A stretch of 11,837 nt of DNA, from positions 1 through 11,837 of the forward strand of contig CALMEC010000139.1 of assembly GCA_937862675.1 (NCBI GenBank), read 5' to 3'. The translations under genes and the position numbers were made by a program. The DNA comes from an uncultured Actinomycetes bacterium. GTDB taxonomy: Bacteria; Actinomycetota; Thermoleophilia; Miltoncostaeales; Miltoncostaeaceae. The first letter of the stretch is position 1. Every line of letters begins with the position of its first letter. Shown here one piece after another: positions 1 to 6,468 of this stretch. The notes under the pieces are model-generated. The model saw only the letters and a program-made list of their open reading frames with translations. It was not told where the DNA came from and did no database searches.

Positions 1-172
1 AAGGACATGGTGACCCACTCGTCACCCTCCCATCGGAGAACCGAGGGGATCTTAGATGATGCCTGCGACCGCGAGTGCTGCCGGGTGGTGAACGGAGGGT
101 GCGCCCGGCGGTCCGGGTGGGCGTTCCGGCTGCCGCCCCACCGGTGCGCCGGAGGATGCCGTCCCGTCTCCG
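1..172. other. Gene-free edge region
   Basis: No reading frame here has recognisable protein features, and no strong hairpin was found after the SIMPL stop at 173. The frames that are open look like antisense or GC-driven artefacts. Confidence 0.5.
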
Positions 173-829
173 TCAGACGCCGGCGTCACCCGAGCGGTCG
201 TCCTCCAGCATCGCGAAGGTGACGCGGACCGCCGCGGTGATCACGTCCGATTCCGGGGCGAGCACCGGTGCCACGGCCATTGCCCGGGCCGCAGGAGATC
301 CGACTCCGCGCGGGGTGGGGAAGGGCACAGCCGTCTCGGCGGCGTCGTCCGTGATGAGAAGCGCCCCGCCCACCCGCACACCCGCGGCGCCGGCCATGAT
401 CTCCGCGCGGGCGCGTGCCGAACGCACGGCGTCCGCCGCGAGGTCGTCGCGGATGCGGGTGAGATCCGACACCTCGTAGACCGGATCGTCGAGCTCGTCG
501 GCCCCCTCGTCCATCGCGGACTGGCCCAGGCGGGAGGCCTCGTCCACGGCGGCACGGATGCGTACGCGTCCCGTCGCCTCGTAGCCGGTCTGCCGGGACC
601 GCGCGTCATCCCAGGCCGGCCACACCGAGATCCCGCCCGCCGAGATCCGGGCCTCCGGGCCGGCCGCATCCGAGAGGTGTGCATGGAGGGCCGTCAGCGC
701 CTCCGCGCACGCGGAGTAGGCGTCCCGGACGCTGGGGCGCCGTGCGCGCACGACGGCCGACCAGACGGCGACGTCGGGCACCACCGATCGTGTCGCCGTG
801 CCCCATGTGGTGATCGTGCGGTCATTCAT
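173..829 (-). CDS. SIMPL (DUF541) domain protein
   Basis: The 218-residue product matches the SIMPL/DUF541 family. The N-terminus reads TTWGTATRSVVPDVAVWS, the family's 'G-x-A-x-x-x-x-P-D-x-A' opening. The C-terminal half has the usual run of Ala/Arg-rich helix (residues about 130-150, AADAVRSARARAEIMAGAAG) before a short closing strand that ends in a hydrophobic VTFAML segment. No signal peptide or membrane helix is visible, unlike many periplasmic members, so a cytoplasmic location is inferred. The biochemical role of the family is poorly defined. The ATG at 829 follows a GGAAGGA ribosome site and overlaps the stop of the upstream cyclic-di-GMP gene in an ATGAATGA arrangement, so the two are probably translationally coupled. 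No base-composition anomaly is seen. Confidence 0.8.
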   Translation of the reverse strand: MNDRTITTWGTATRSVVPDVAVWSAVVRARRPSVRDAYSACAEALTALHAHLSDAAGPEARISAGGISVWPAWDDARSRQTGYEATGRVRIRAAVDEASRLGQSAMDEGADELDDPVYEVSDLTRIRDDLAADAVRSARARAEIMAGAAGVRVGGALLITDDAAETAVPFPTPRGVGSPAARAMAVAPVLAPESDVITAAVRVTFAMLEDDRSGDAGV

Positions 830-3245
830 CCGTCTCGTCCTTCCCGGGGTCGCGGCGTGATGCGGTCGTCATCGGCGGGATGCCGTCACGGAGCATCGCA
901 CCCATCGCGTCGGGCGTGGTGGGCCTGCTGTAGTGGAAGCCCTGTGCGTTCGCGCAGCCGAGCTCGCGCAGGAGGCCGAGCTGCATCTCGTCCTCCACCC
1001 CCTCGGCCACGGTGGTGAGCTGCAGACTCTGGCCGATCCGCACGATCATCTCTGCGATCCGCATGTCGCGGAAGCCGTGCCGGAGTCCCTCCACGAAGCC
1101 CCGGTCGATCTTCACGATGTCGATCGGCAGGTTGGCCAGATACGCAAGCGACGAGTATCCGGTGCCGAAGTCGTCGATGGCGAGCGTGACGCCCAGATCC
1201 TTCAGGCCGGCCATCTGCAGGCGCACAGCCTCGTGGTCGCGGGCGAGCGCGTGCTCGGTGACCTCGAGCGTCAGCTGACGCCCCGGTACGCCGTGGCCCA
1301 GGAGGGCGCCCGCGACGACGGCCGAGAAGCCCGGGTCCTCGAACTGCCGGATGCTGACGTTGACGGCGAGGCGGACGTCGTCGATGTCCGGGATCGTCCG
1401 GAGCCAGATCGCCATCTGCGAGATCGCGGTGTCGAGGACCCACGTCCCGATGTCGCGGATCAGGCCGGTCTCCTCGGCGAGACCGATGAACTCGAGGGGG
1501 CTGACCGATCCGCGCTCCGGACTGCGCCAGCGCAGCAGGGCTTCCATGCCCGCGATGCGACCGGTCCGCAGGTTGACGATCGGCTGGTAATCGAGGAACA
1601 GCTCGTCGCGGCCCATCGCGCGGTGCAGATCGTTGATCAGCCCGAGGCGTTCCGAGGCGCGTTCGTTCATCGACGACTCGTAGACCGCCCAGCCGCCTCC
1701 GCCGTGGGCCTTTGCGGCGTACATGGCCACGTCGGCGTCGCGCATCATGCTGTTGGCGGTCGCCTCCCCCGTGACATCCGTGGCGATGCCGATGCTGGAC
1801 CGGATGACGAGCTCGTGTCCCTCGAGGAGGATGGGCTCTCTGATGAGGCGCGTGATGCGGTCCGCCAGGGACTGGATCTCCTCAACCTCGGTGCAGGACT
1901 CGACCAGGACGGCGAACTCGTCGCCGCCCAGGCGGGCGGCCGTATCGCTGGAGCGCAGCGCCGATCGCAGGCGGTTGGCGATCTCGATGAGCATGGCGTC
2001 GCCCGCCTGGTGGCCAAGGCTGTCGTTGACCGTCTTGAAGTCGTCGAGGTCGACCAGCAGGACCGCGGCCATCGCGTCCGAACGGGGGATCGCCGCGAGC
2101 GCGTGGTCCACGCGGTTCTCGAAGAGGGCCCGGTTGGCCAGGTCGGTGAGCGTGTCGTGGAAGGCGCGGTGCTCCAGCATGAGCTCCATCTCGCGGCGAT
2201 CCGTCACGTCCCGGCTGTTGATGACGATGCCGCGGACCGAGTCGTCGTCCGTCTGGTCGATCCCCACCGACTCGATGTAGCGCAGCGAACCGTCCGGGCA
2301 GCGCATCAGCCAGGTGACGGGCGACTCGTGCGTGAACGTGTCGCCGCCGCGCAGCGCGAAGTCACTCATGCGACTGGTGTCCTCCGGCGCCACCAGGTCG
2401 ATGATCGACGTCCCCACGAGGGCCTTGGGCGAGATGCCGAACAGCCGGTCGGCGACGTCCGACGCATATCGGATGGTCCCCGTCGGATCGACGAGCATGA
2501 CGGCATCGCTGGAGTTCTTGACGAGGGACCGAAACCGTTCCTCGCTCTCCTCCAGCGACCGGATGAGGCGGGCCCGCGCCCGGTCCACCATCAGCCAGAG
2601 CCACAGGCCGGAGAGGAAGACGAGGCCGAGGATCGCGAGGATCGTCCACCGCAGCCGCACGACCTGACTGCGGTTCGATGCGTCCGCCGCGTTACTGGCG
2701 TCGACGGCCGCGGAGATCCAGGCGGTCATCCCCGCGCGCAGATCGTCCGCGGGTCCGGCCACCCGGCGGAGGGCGGTGTCCGCGTCGCCGTGCAGTGCGT
2801 CTCCGTCGGTGATGAACGCTGTGCTGATCCGGTCCACCTCATGGATGGCGCCGACGACGCGTGCGCGCGCGTCGACGACCTCCGGGGTGTCGCCTCCGGT
2901 CCTCTCATCGGCCAGTTCGAGGGCGGTCTGCCGGAAGTCCCGGTACGACGTCAGGAAGTCCAGGACCGGCAGTGCCGTGCCCTCGGCGCGGCTGCGCCAG
3001 ATCCGGCTCTCGACGGCGATCATGCTGTCGCTGGACAGCATCAGGCGCTGCAGCCGGTCGTTCGTCTCCCGCTGGCGGTCGTAGCTGACCAGGGTGCTGC
3101 GGCCGAGGACCGCGACGACGACGACGCTGCCCAGGCAGAGAACCGCCAGGATCACCACCTGGAGACGCTGCAGGCGTCGCAGCCTGGCGGTGGGCTCGTG
3201 CCAACCGTTGACGTCCAGCGGGCCCTCTGCGGTGAGTCGCTCCAC
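822..3245 (-). CDS. Membrane PAS-GGDEF-EAL cyclic-di-GMP synthase/phosphodiesterase
   Basis: This 807-residue protein should make and/or degrade cyclic-di-GMP at the membrane. Order of parts: TM1 at about 29-47; an extracytoplasmic helical sensor region at about 50-195; TM2 at about 201-220; a PAS domain at about 232-350 (SLVKNSSDAVMLVDPTGTIR); a GGDEF domain with an unchanged GGDEF at 440-444 and an RxxD inhibitory site (RSSD, 431-434) at the usual spacing; and an EAL domain. The EAL domain keeps EALLRW (568-573), the Asn of LAVNVS, EVTE (661-664), DDFGTG (691-696), Lys712 and AEGVED (747-752), so both activities look possible on paper. Which one dominates cannot be told from sequence. The GTG at 3245 is preceded by GGACGAGG. 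The SIMPL gene follows with an 8-bp overlap. No target operon is adjacent, so the physiological output is unknown. Confidence 0.93.
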   Translation of the reverse strand: MERLTAEGPLDVNGWHEPTARLRRLQRLQVVILAVLCLGSVVVVAVLGRSTLVSYDRQRETNDRLQRLMLSSDSMIAVESRIWRSRAEGTALPVLDFLTSYRDFRQTALELADERTGGDTPEVVDARARVVGAIHEVDRISTAFITDGDALHGDADTALRRVAGPADDLRAGMTAWISAAVDASNAADASNRSQVVRLRWTILAILGLVFLSGLWLWLMVDRARARLIRSLEESEERFRSLVKNSSDAVMLVDPTGTIRYASDVADRLFGISPKALVGTSIIDLVAPEDTSRMSDFALRGGDTFTHESPVTWLMRCPDGSLRYIESVGIDQTDDDSVRGIVINSRDVTDRREMELMLEHRAFHDTLTDLANRALFENRVDHALAAIPRSDAMAAVLLVDLDDFKTVNDSLGHQAGDAMLIEIANRLRSALRSSDTAARLGGDEFAVLVESCTEVEEIQSLADRITRLIREPILLEGHELVIRSSIGIATDVTGEATANSMMRDADVAMYAAKAHGGGGWAVYESSMNERASERLGLINDLHRAMGRDELFLDYQPIVNLRTGRIAGMEALLRWRSPERGSVSPLEFIGLAEETGLIRDIGTWVLDTAISQMAIWLRTIPDIDDVRLAVNVSIRQFEDPGFSAVVAGALLGHGVPGRQLTLEVTEHALARDHEAVRLQMAGLKDLGVTLAIDDFGTGYSSLAYLANLPIDIVKIDRGFVEGLRHGFRDMRIAEMIVRIGQSLQLTTVAEGVEDEMQLGLLRELGCANAQGFHYSRPTTPDAMGAMLRDGIPPMTTASRRDPGKDETDE

Positions 3246-3355
3246 GATCCTCGTCCGACGGCACGGGAAGGGTAACGGTCATCCGGCCGACGTCGTCAGT
3301 TTCGATCTGTACCCCTCGCCTCCCTGCCTCCGGAGGGGGGATCGGCTGGGGCGGA

Positions 3356-3379
3356 CCTCCGGTGCGACGGATCCGGAGG
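3356..3379 (-). terminator. Candidate hairpin after the HAD gene
   Basis: A perfect 7-bp inverted repeat, CCTCCGG and CCGGAGG, with a 10-nt loop lies about 10 nt beyond the stop of the minus-strand HAD gene. There is no T-run. A second copy of the same half-sites forms the 10-bp palindrome CCTCCGGAGG at 3327-3336. The hairpin is compatible with a GC-rich actinobacterial terminator, but the support is only structural and a regulatory role for the downstream GGDEF-EAL gene is equally possible. Confidence 0.35.
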
Positions 3380-3389
3380 CCGGGGAGGA

Positions 3390-4079
3390 TCAGACGATCG
3401 AGAGCACCCCGGAGAGATCCGCGACCCGGATCGCCCCCGGCGGCAGGTCGTCCTGTGCGCCACGGCCGCGGTCGATGTGGACCGCACGGACGAATCCGTT
3501 GGCCAGGGGACCGATCACATCCGGCCGCCAGGAGTCGCCGACGAACACGGACTCCGCCGACACGGCGTCCATCGCCTCGAGGGTCCGGCTGTAGATCAGG
3601 GGATGGTCCTTACGGGCGCCGACGCGGGCGGACGTGACGGCCAGCTCGACGAGGCCGGAGATCTCGGCCTGCTGCAGATACGGGTCCAGATCCCAGTGCC
3701 AGTTGGAGCAGACGCCGACCCGGAGTCCGCGTGAGCGGAGCTCCTCCAGCACCGCACCGGCCTCCGGGTAGGACGCGACGTGGAATCCGCGGACCTGGAC
3801 GCGGATCGCGTTCATCAGGTTCGCCGCGTGCTTGCACGTCACACCGCAGTCGGCCAGCATCCTCCGCCAGCGGTCCTCCTCCCACTCCTCGTAGGTCTCG
3901 CGGGAGGCGCTCGCCTCGGCGTGGACGACGCCGTCCAGGCGCTCCACGTGCCAGCGGTCGGCCACCTCGGGTGTCACGTCGACCCCGAGCATGGACAGGA
4001 GCTCCGTCAGGCTCGGTGTCGGATGCGCCGCACGGGCGAGGGTTCCGTAGAAGTCGAAGATGACGTTTCGGATGGCCAC
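3390..4079 (-). CDS. HAD-superfamily hydrolase (haloacid-dehalogenase/phosphatase type)
   Basis: The 229-residue product carries all four HAD motifs. Motif I is FDFYGTL near the N-terminus (nucleophile Asp9, with Tyr at the +2 position as in many subfamily IA dehalogenase-type proteins). Motif II is the Ser of VCSNWH, motif III the Lys of GARKDHP, and motif IV VGDSWRPD. A helical cap lies between motifs I and II, which is the subfamily IA layout. It is probably a small-molecule phosphatase or dehalogenase; Tyr in place of the second motif-I Asp slightly favours the dehalogenase-like group, but the substrate cannot be named. GTG 4079 was chosen because it puts the first beta-strand at the usual distance. 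The frame stays open to 4262, but that extension is Arg/Pro-rich, unlike the family, and runs through the divergent Mur-like gene. GTG 4100 is an alternative start. No clear Shine-Dalgarno precedes either, so leaderless translation is possible. Confidence 0.87.
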   Translation of the reverse strand: MAIRNVIFDFYGTLARAAHPTPSLTELLSMLGVDVTPEVADRWHVERLDGVVHAEASASRETYEEWEEDRWRRMLADCGVTCKHAANLMNAIRVQVRGFHVASYPEAGAVLEELRSRGLRVGVCSNWHWDLDPYLQQAEISGLVELAVTSARVGARKDHPLIYSRTLEAMDAVSAESVFVGDSWRPDVIGPLANGFVRAVHIDRGRGAQDDLPPGAIRVADLSGVLSIV

Positions 4080-4159
4080 GTCGCCAATCGTGTCAGTCAC
4101 CCCGGGTGAATGCCCGGCGCGGCGGGACCCGGACCGCGGCGACGCAGGCATTCGACGGC

Positions 4160-4172
4160 TACGGTCCGCCCA
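4160..4172 (+). promoter_or_regulatory. Possible leaderless promoter of the Mur-ligase-like gene
   Basis: TACGGT at 4160-4165 fits the actinobacterial -10 pattern TAnnnT and sits exactly 6 nt before ATG 4172, the spacing expected if transcription starts at the A of the start codon. No Shine-Dalgarno precedes this ATG. No convincing -35 box is visible, so this rests on spacing and the short hexamer alone. Confidence 0.35.
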
Positions 4173-5497
4173 TGAAGGACGACGCGGATCGACGCGCGAT
4201 GGTGGTGGGCACCGGCCCCGACGCGGACGTGGCGACCGCGCTGCTGGAGAGGCGCGGCGCACGCGTCTCGCGCGTCGCGTCCGAGCAGGAGGCGCTCCGG
4301 ACGCCCGTCCCCGACGTCATGGTGGTCGACGAGTGGACGGCCGAGGTGGCCGACCACGTCCGGCGCGCACGCGCATCGGGCGTGGACGTGATCGTCCCGG
4401 CGCAGCTGATCCTCGAGGACCTCGATCTGCCCGTCGTGGCCGTCACGGGGTCCGGCGGGAAGACCGGGACCTCCCATCTGGTGGCCTCGATCCTCCGCGC
4501 CGCCGGGCGGCGGGTGGCCATGGCGTCGGCCCGGCTCGCCAACGCGTGGCCCGACCACTCACTTCTCGACGGACGCGCGGACGACGCCGAGATCGTCGTG
4601 GCCGAGCTCACCAGCACGCATCTCTGCTTCATGCGCTCCTGGAGAGGGCCGATGGTCGGGGTGCTCACTGCGTTCTGGTCGGACCACATCGAGTTCCACG
4701 GGTCGCTGGCCGCGTATGAGTCGGCGAAGGTCGGCATGCTGGACCGTGCCGGCCGTGTCGTGGCCGGCGCCGACTCGGCGCTCCGGCGCCGTTCCGGCTC
4801 CGCTTGGGTGGTCGACGCGGAGTTCTCGATCCTTCATCCCGTCCACCGCGGCGCCTGGATCGATGCCGGGCGGCTCTGGATCGCCTCCGGGACGGGGGAT
4901 CCCTCTCCGGTGATGCGGGTGGACGACGCGCCGGACGGAACGCACCCGGGGTCGCTCATCGCGGGGGCGGCGACGGCCGTCGCGCTCGGCGTGGACGGAC
5001 CGGCGGTCGCCCGCGGGGTCCGTGCCTGTCCCGCGCCGCCACACCGCATGAACCGCGTGGGGGAGTGGCACGGCCGGGTCCTCATCGACGACTCGTGCTG
5101 CGCCACGCCCCGGAAGGTGATCGAGGCCCTGCGGCGCTGTCCTCCCGGGCGGACGGTCCTCGTGGCAGGCGGACGACGGCGGGTCGGCGGGCGGATGGTG
5201 CACCGTTCCCTGGAGGAGGCGGCGGCCGAGCATGAGGCCCTGCGCATGATCGATGCCACGGTACGGGCCGTCGTCCCGTTCGGCGACGCGGCCGGCCGGT
5301 TCGCGGGCTGCCGGCACGCGGTCGGCGCCCAGCCCGATCTGGGGAACGCGATCGCCCGGGCCCGGGACCTCTCCGAGGACGGCGACACCATCCTGGTCTC
5401 CCCGATGTATCCCGTCACCGCGGACGAGCGTGCCCGCGTCCCGCGGCTCCTGCGCGACCCGGACGCGCCGGCGTCCCCGCACGGCGACGGATCCTAG
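4172..5497 (+). CDS. Mur-ligase family protein, MurD-like and divergent
   Basis: The 441-residue product has the three-domain Mur ligase layout: a short Rossmann N-terminal domain (VVGTGPDADVATALLERRGA), an ATP-binding central domain with the P-loop GSGGKT at 93-98, and a C-terminal domain. MurD-like features are AELTSTHL (compare ELSSFQL) and DHIEFHGSLAAYESAK, which keeps the Lys that is carbamylated in the family. PPHRMNRVGEW opens the third domain. Two differences from true MurD stand out. The NDSKAT-type loop is IDDSCCATP (305-313), lacking the usual Lys and closer in length to the MurF pattern. The usual SPACASFDMF stretch is replaced by SPMYPVTADERAR. The family joins an amino acid to a carboxylate using ATP, but the substrates here are unknown. 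It stands alone, outside any dcw cell-wall cluster. ATG 4172 is preferred over GTG 4106 because the latter adds 22 non-conserved residues. The stop lies only 7 bp before the homopolymer tract. Confidence 0.8.
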   Translation: MKDDADRRAMVVGTGPDADVATALLERRGARVSRVASEQEALRTPVPDVMVVDEWTAEVADHVRRARASGVDVIVPAQLILEDLDLPVVAVTGSGGKTGTSHLVASILRAAGRRVAMASARLANAWPDHSLLDGRADDAEIVVAELTSTHLCFMRSWRGPMVGVLTAFWSDHIEFHGSLAAYESAKVGMLDRAGRVVAGADSALRRRSGSAWVVDAEFSILHPVHRGAWIDAGRLWIASGTGDPSPVMRVDDAPDGTHPGSLIAGAATAVALGVDGPAVARGVRACPAPPHRMNRVGEWHGRVLIDDSCCATPRKVIEALRRCPPGRTVLVAGGRRRVGGRMVHRSLEEAAAEHEALRMIDATVRAVVPFGDAAGRFAGCRHAVGAQPDLGNAIARARDLSEDGDTILVSPMYPVTADERARVPRLLRDPDAPASPHGDGS

Positions 5498-5504
5498 ATG
5501 CGGC

Positions 5505-5604
5505 GGGGGGCCCCCCCCCCCCCCCCCCCTGGGGGGGGGGGGGGGGGGGGGGGGGGGCGGGGTGGGGGGGGGGGGGGGGGGGGGGAGGGGGGGGGGGGGG
5601 GGGG
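5505..5604. repeat. Poly-G/poly-C/poly-G homopolymer block
   Basis: The block reads G6 (5505-5510), C19 (5511-5529), one T, then G to 5604 broken only by C at 5558, T at 5563 and A at 5586. C19-T-G27 can fold back on itself. Nothing else in the window resembles it. Long dark-cycle G runs and fold-back reads are well-known sequencing artefacts, so a chimeric or gap-filled junction is the likeliest explanation. A real G-tract is possible but unproven. Read through on the minus strand it encodes polyproline, which should not be annotated as protein. Confidence 0.9.
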
Positions 5605-5789
5605 TTGTACCGGTTGAGGCGCGTGTCGCAGTGGATGCAGAGCCGGGGGCGCGTGGAGGGCACGACCTTCTGGGGCTCCGGGCAGTCGCACAGCTTGGGC
5701 CGGGGCGCGTTCTTCGGCCGGTAGAGCTCCGCGATGAGGCCGCACGACTCGCACACGATTTCGATGCGTTCGATCGGGCGCGGCTTCAT
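5604..5789 (-). CDS. Small six-cysteine zinc-ribbon-like protein, 3' end lost in the homopolymer
   Basis: The family is not recognised. Starting at ATG 5789, with GGGGA about 7 nt upstream, 62 residues can be read before the G-tract: MKPRPIERIE, then CESC (Cys13, Cys16), a CDC pair (Cys34, Cys36) and CIHC (Cys51, Cys54), ending RLNRYN. Paired cysteines 15-18 residues apart are typical of small zinc-binding folds, so nucleic-acid or protein binding is plausible but inferred. The protein is rich in Arg, Lys and Pro. After Asn62 the frame becomes uninterrupted proline codons from the homopolymer, so the true C-terminus is unknown; it could end within a few codons or be a larger gene cut by an assembly join. 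It is divergent from the PadR regulator, with about 160 bp between them. Confidence 0.6.
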
Positions 5790-5930
5790 GCGGTGTCCCC
5801 ATTCATGGTCAAGTCTCCAGGGTGCCACAAATCGGGACGCAATTGGGCATCCGGTGCGCGCTTCTCCCGTCGATTGCGGCACATTCCGCGCCGCGTCCGC
5901 CGTCACGGCCGTCGTGTACAGGAAGGACGA

Positions 5931-5957
5931 ATGACCCGGAATAGGAGGGTTGTATGA
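5931..5957 (+). CDS. Eight-codon leader ORF overlapping the padR start
   Basis: ATG 5931 follows AGGAAGGA (5920-5927) and encodes MTRNRRVV. Its TGA (5955-5957) overlaps ATG 5954 of the PadR gene as ATGA. The ORF crosses the left arm of the inverted repeat at 5940-5969, so a ribosome translating it would open the RNA hairpin that covers the padR ribosome site. It could be a translationally coupled leader peptide. It could also be chance, because it is very short and no promoter upstream of it is convincing. Confidence 0.3.
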   Translation: MTRNRRVV

Positions 5958-5969
5958 CACGCTCCTATT
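5940..5969 (+). promoter_or_regulatory. Inverted repeat: PadR operator or SD-hiding hairpin
   Basis: AATAGGAG (5940-5947) and CTCCTATT (5962-5969) form a perfect 8-bp inverted repeat with a 14-nt spacer and half-site centres 22 bp apart, about two helical turns. This is the geometry expected of a dimeric winged-helix repressor site. It covers the -35 region of the promoter below. In RNA the same repeat pairs AGGAGG (5943-5948), the perfect ribosome site of ATG 5954, and leaves that ATG in the loop. Autorepression by PadR-family proteins at such sites is well established; for this site it is inference. Confidence 0.6.
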
Positions 5970-5984
5970 GGCATAATGCCCCTA
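5950..5984 (+). promoter_or_regulatory. padR promoter, leaderless type, with second palindrome
   Basis: TTGTAT (5950-5955), a 16-nt spacer and CATAAT (5972-5977) form a recognisable promoter in an otherwise GC-rich region. The -10 box ends 6 nt before ATG 5984, so transcription would begin at or next to that ATG and give a leaderless mRNA for a 138-residue PadR. The -10 box lies inside the perfect palindrome GGCAT-A-ATGCC (5970-5980), which directly abuts the larger inverted repeat. Confidence 0.6.
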
Positions 5985-6400
5985 TGAGCACCCAGAAGTC
6001 AGACAACCCGTCCGTCCCCGATGTCAACGGTCAACCCCGCAACTGGCTTCAGCCGTTCCTCCTCCTGTCGCTGGACCAGTGGCAGAGTCACGGCTACGAG
6101 CTCATCCGCCGTCTCACGCTGTTCGGGTTCGAGGCCATCGATCCCGGGAGCGTCTATCGCACGCTCCGGCAGCTGGAGAAGGACGGCCTCCTCGAGTCCG
6201 ATTGGGACACCACCAACGGTGGACCGGCCCGGCGGCGCTACAGCGTGACCGAGGCGGGGCGACTCACGCTCACCGGATGGGCCCACGCGCTCCGGGGGGA
6301 TCAACACATGCTGGAGGAGGTCTTTCCGCAGTACCCCGCGCCCGCCGAGGACGAGGTCCCGTCGGCCGACGCAGCTCGCGCATCCGACACGACCTCCTGA
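5954..6400 (+). CDS. PadR-family transcriptional regulator (PhaQ-like by context)
   Basis: The product has a PadR winged helix at about residues 31-104: WLQPFLLLSLDQWQSHGYELIRRL, then the recognition helix GSVYRTLRQLEKDGLLESDW and the wing GGPARRRYSVTEAGR. Only a short acidic tail follows, as in the small PadR subfamily. Two starts compete. ATG 5954 has a perfect AGGAGG at 5-nt spacing (148 residues, used here). ATG 5984 fits a leaderless transcript from the promoter just upstream (138 residues). The extra 10 residues are not part of the fold. The gene is first in a same-strand run of PHA granule genes. In Bacillus megaterium the PadR-type repressor PhaQ controls itself and the phasin gene in response to PHB, so a granule-sensing repressor is a reasonable inference, but orthology is not shown. 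Phenolic-acid or drug sensing, as in other PadR proteins, is the alternative. Confidence 0.85.
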   Translation: MTRSYWHNAPMSTQKSDNPSVPDVNGQPRNWLQPFLLLSLDQWQSHGYELIRRLTLFGFEAIDPGSVYRTLRQLEKDGLLESDWDTTNGGPARRRYSVTEAGRLTLTGWAHALRGDQHMLEEVFPQYPAPAEDEVPSADAARASDTTS

Positions 6401-6419
6401 CCACTCCGCCGCGGTGGTC
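6399..6419 (+). terminator. Weak hairpin after padR
   Basis: GACCAC (6399-6404) pairs with GTGGTC (6414-6419) immediately at the padR stop codon. The stem is only 6 bp and no T-run follows. It may weaken read-through into the hydratase gene 50 bp downstream, or may be chance. Confidence 0.2.
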
Positions 6420-6468
6420 TCCGTCCCGTCGGAGCGCATCCCCACCAGGCCGATGAAACGAGAGATGA

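Noticed and set aside
933..3275. A 780-codon open frame on the plus strand opposite the GGDEF-EAL gene
   Set aside because: It is antisense to a gene with all catalytic motifs intact, and its product is rich in Arg, Asp, Glu, His and Val without any recognisable domain, as expected from GC-rich codon-position bias.
4106..4171. GTG 4106 as the start of the Mur-ligase-like protein
   Set aside because: The extra 22 residues lack family similarity and no ribosome site precedes the GTG. ATG 4172 has a leaderless-type -10 at the right distance.
4080..4262. The N-terminal 61-residue extension of the HAD protein
   Set aside because: It is Arg/Pro/Ser-rich with no fold, overlaps the divergent gene, and precedes the normal first strand of HAD enzymes.
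5505..5604. A phase-variation switch for the small zinc-ribbon gene
   Set aside because: Phase-variable G-tracts are usually about 8-14 bases. This one is far longer, adjoins a C-run and contains stray bases, which fits an artefact better.
5415..5960. A polyproline protein read through the homopolymer on the minus strand
   Set aside because: The prolines come only from the G-tract, and the frame then runs antisense through the end of the Mur-like gene. Only the six-cysteine part from 5789 to 5604 is kept.
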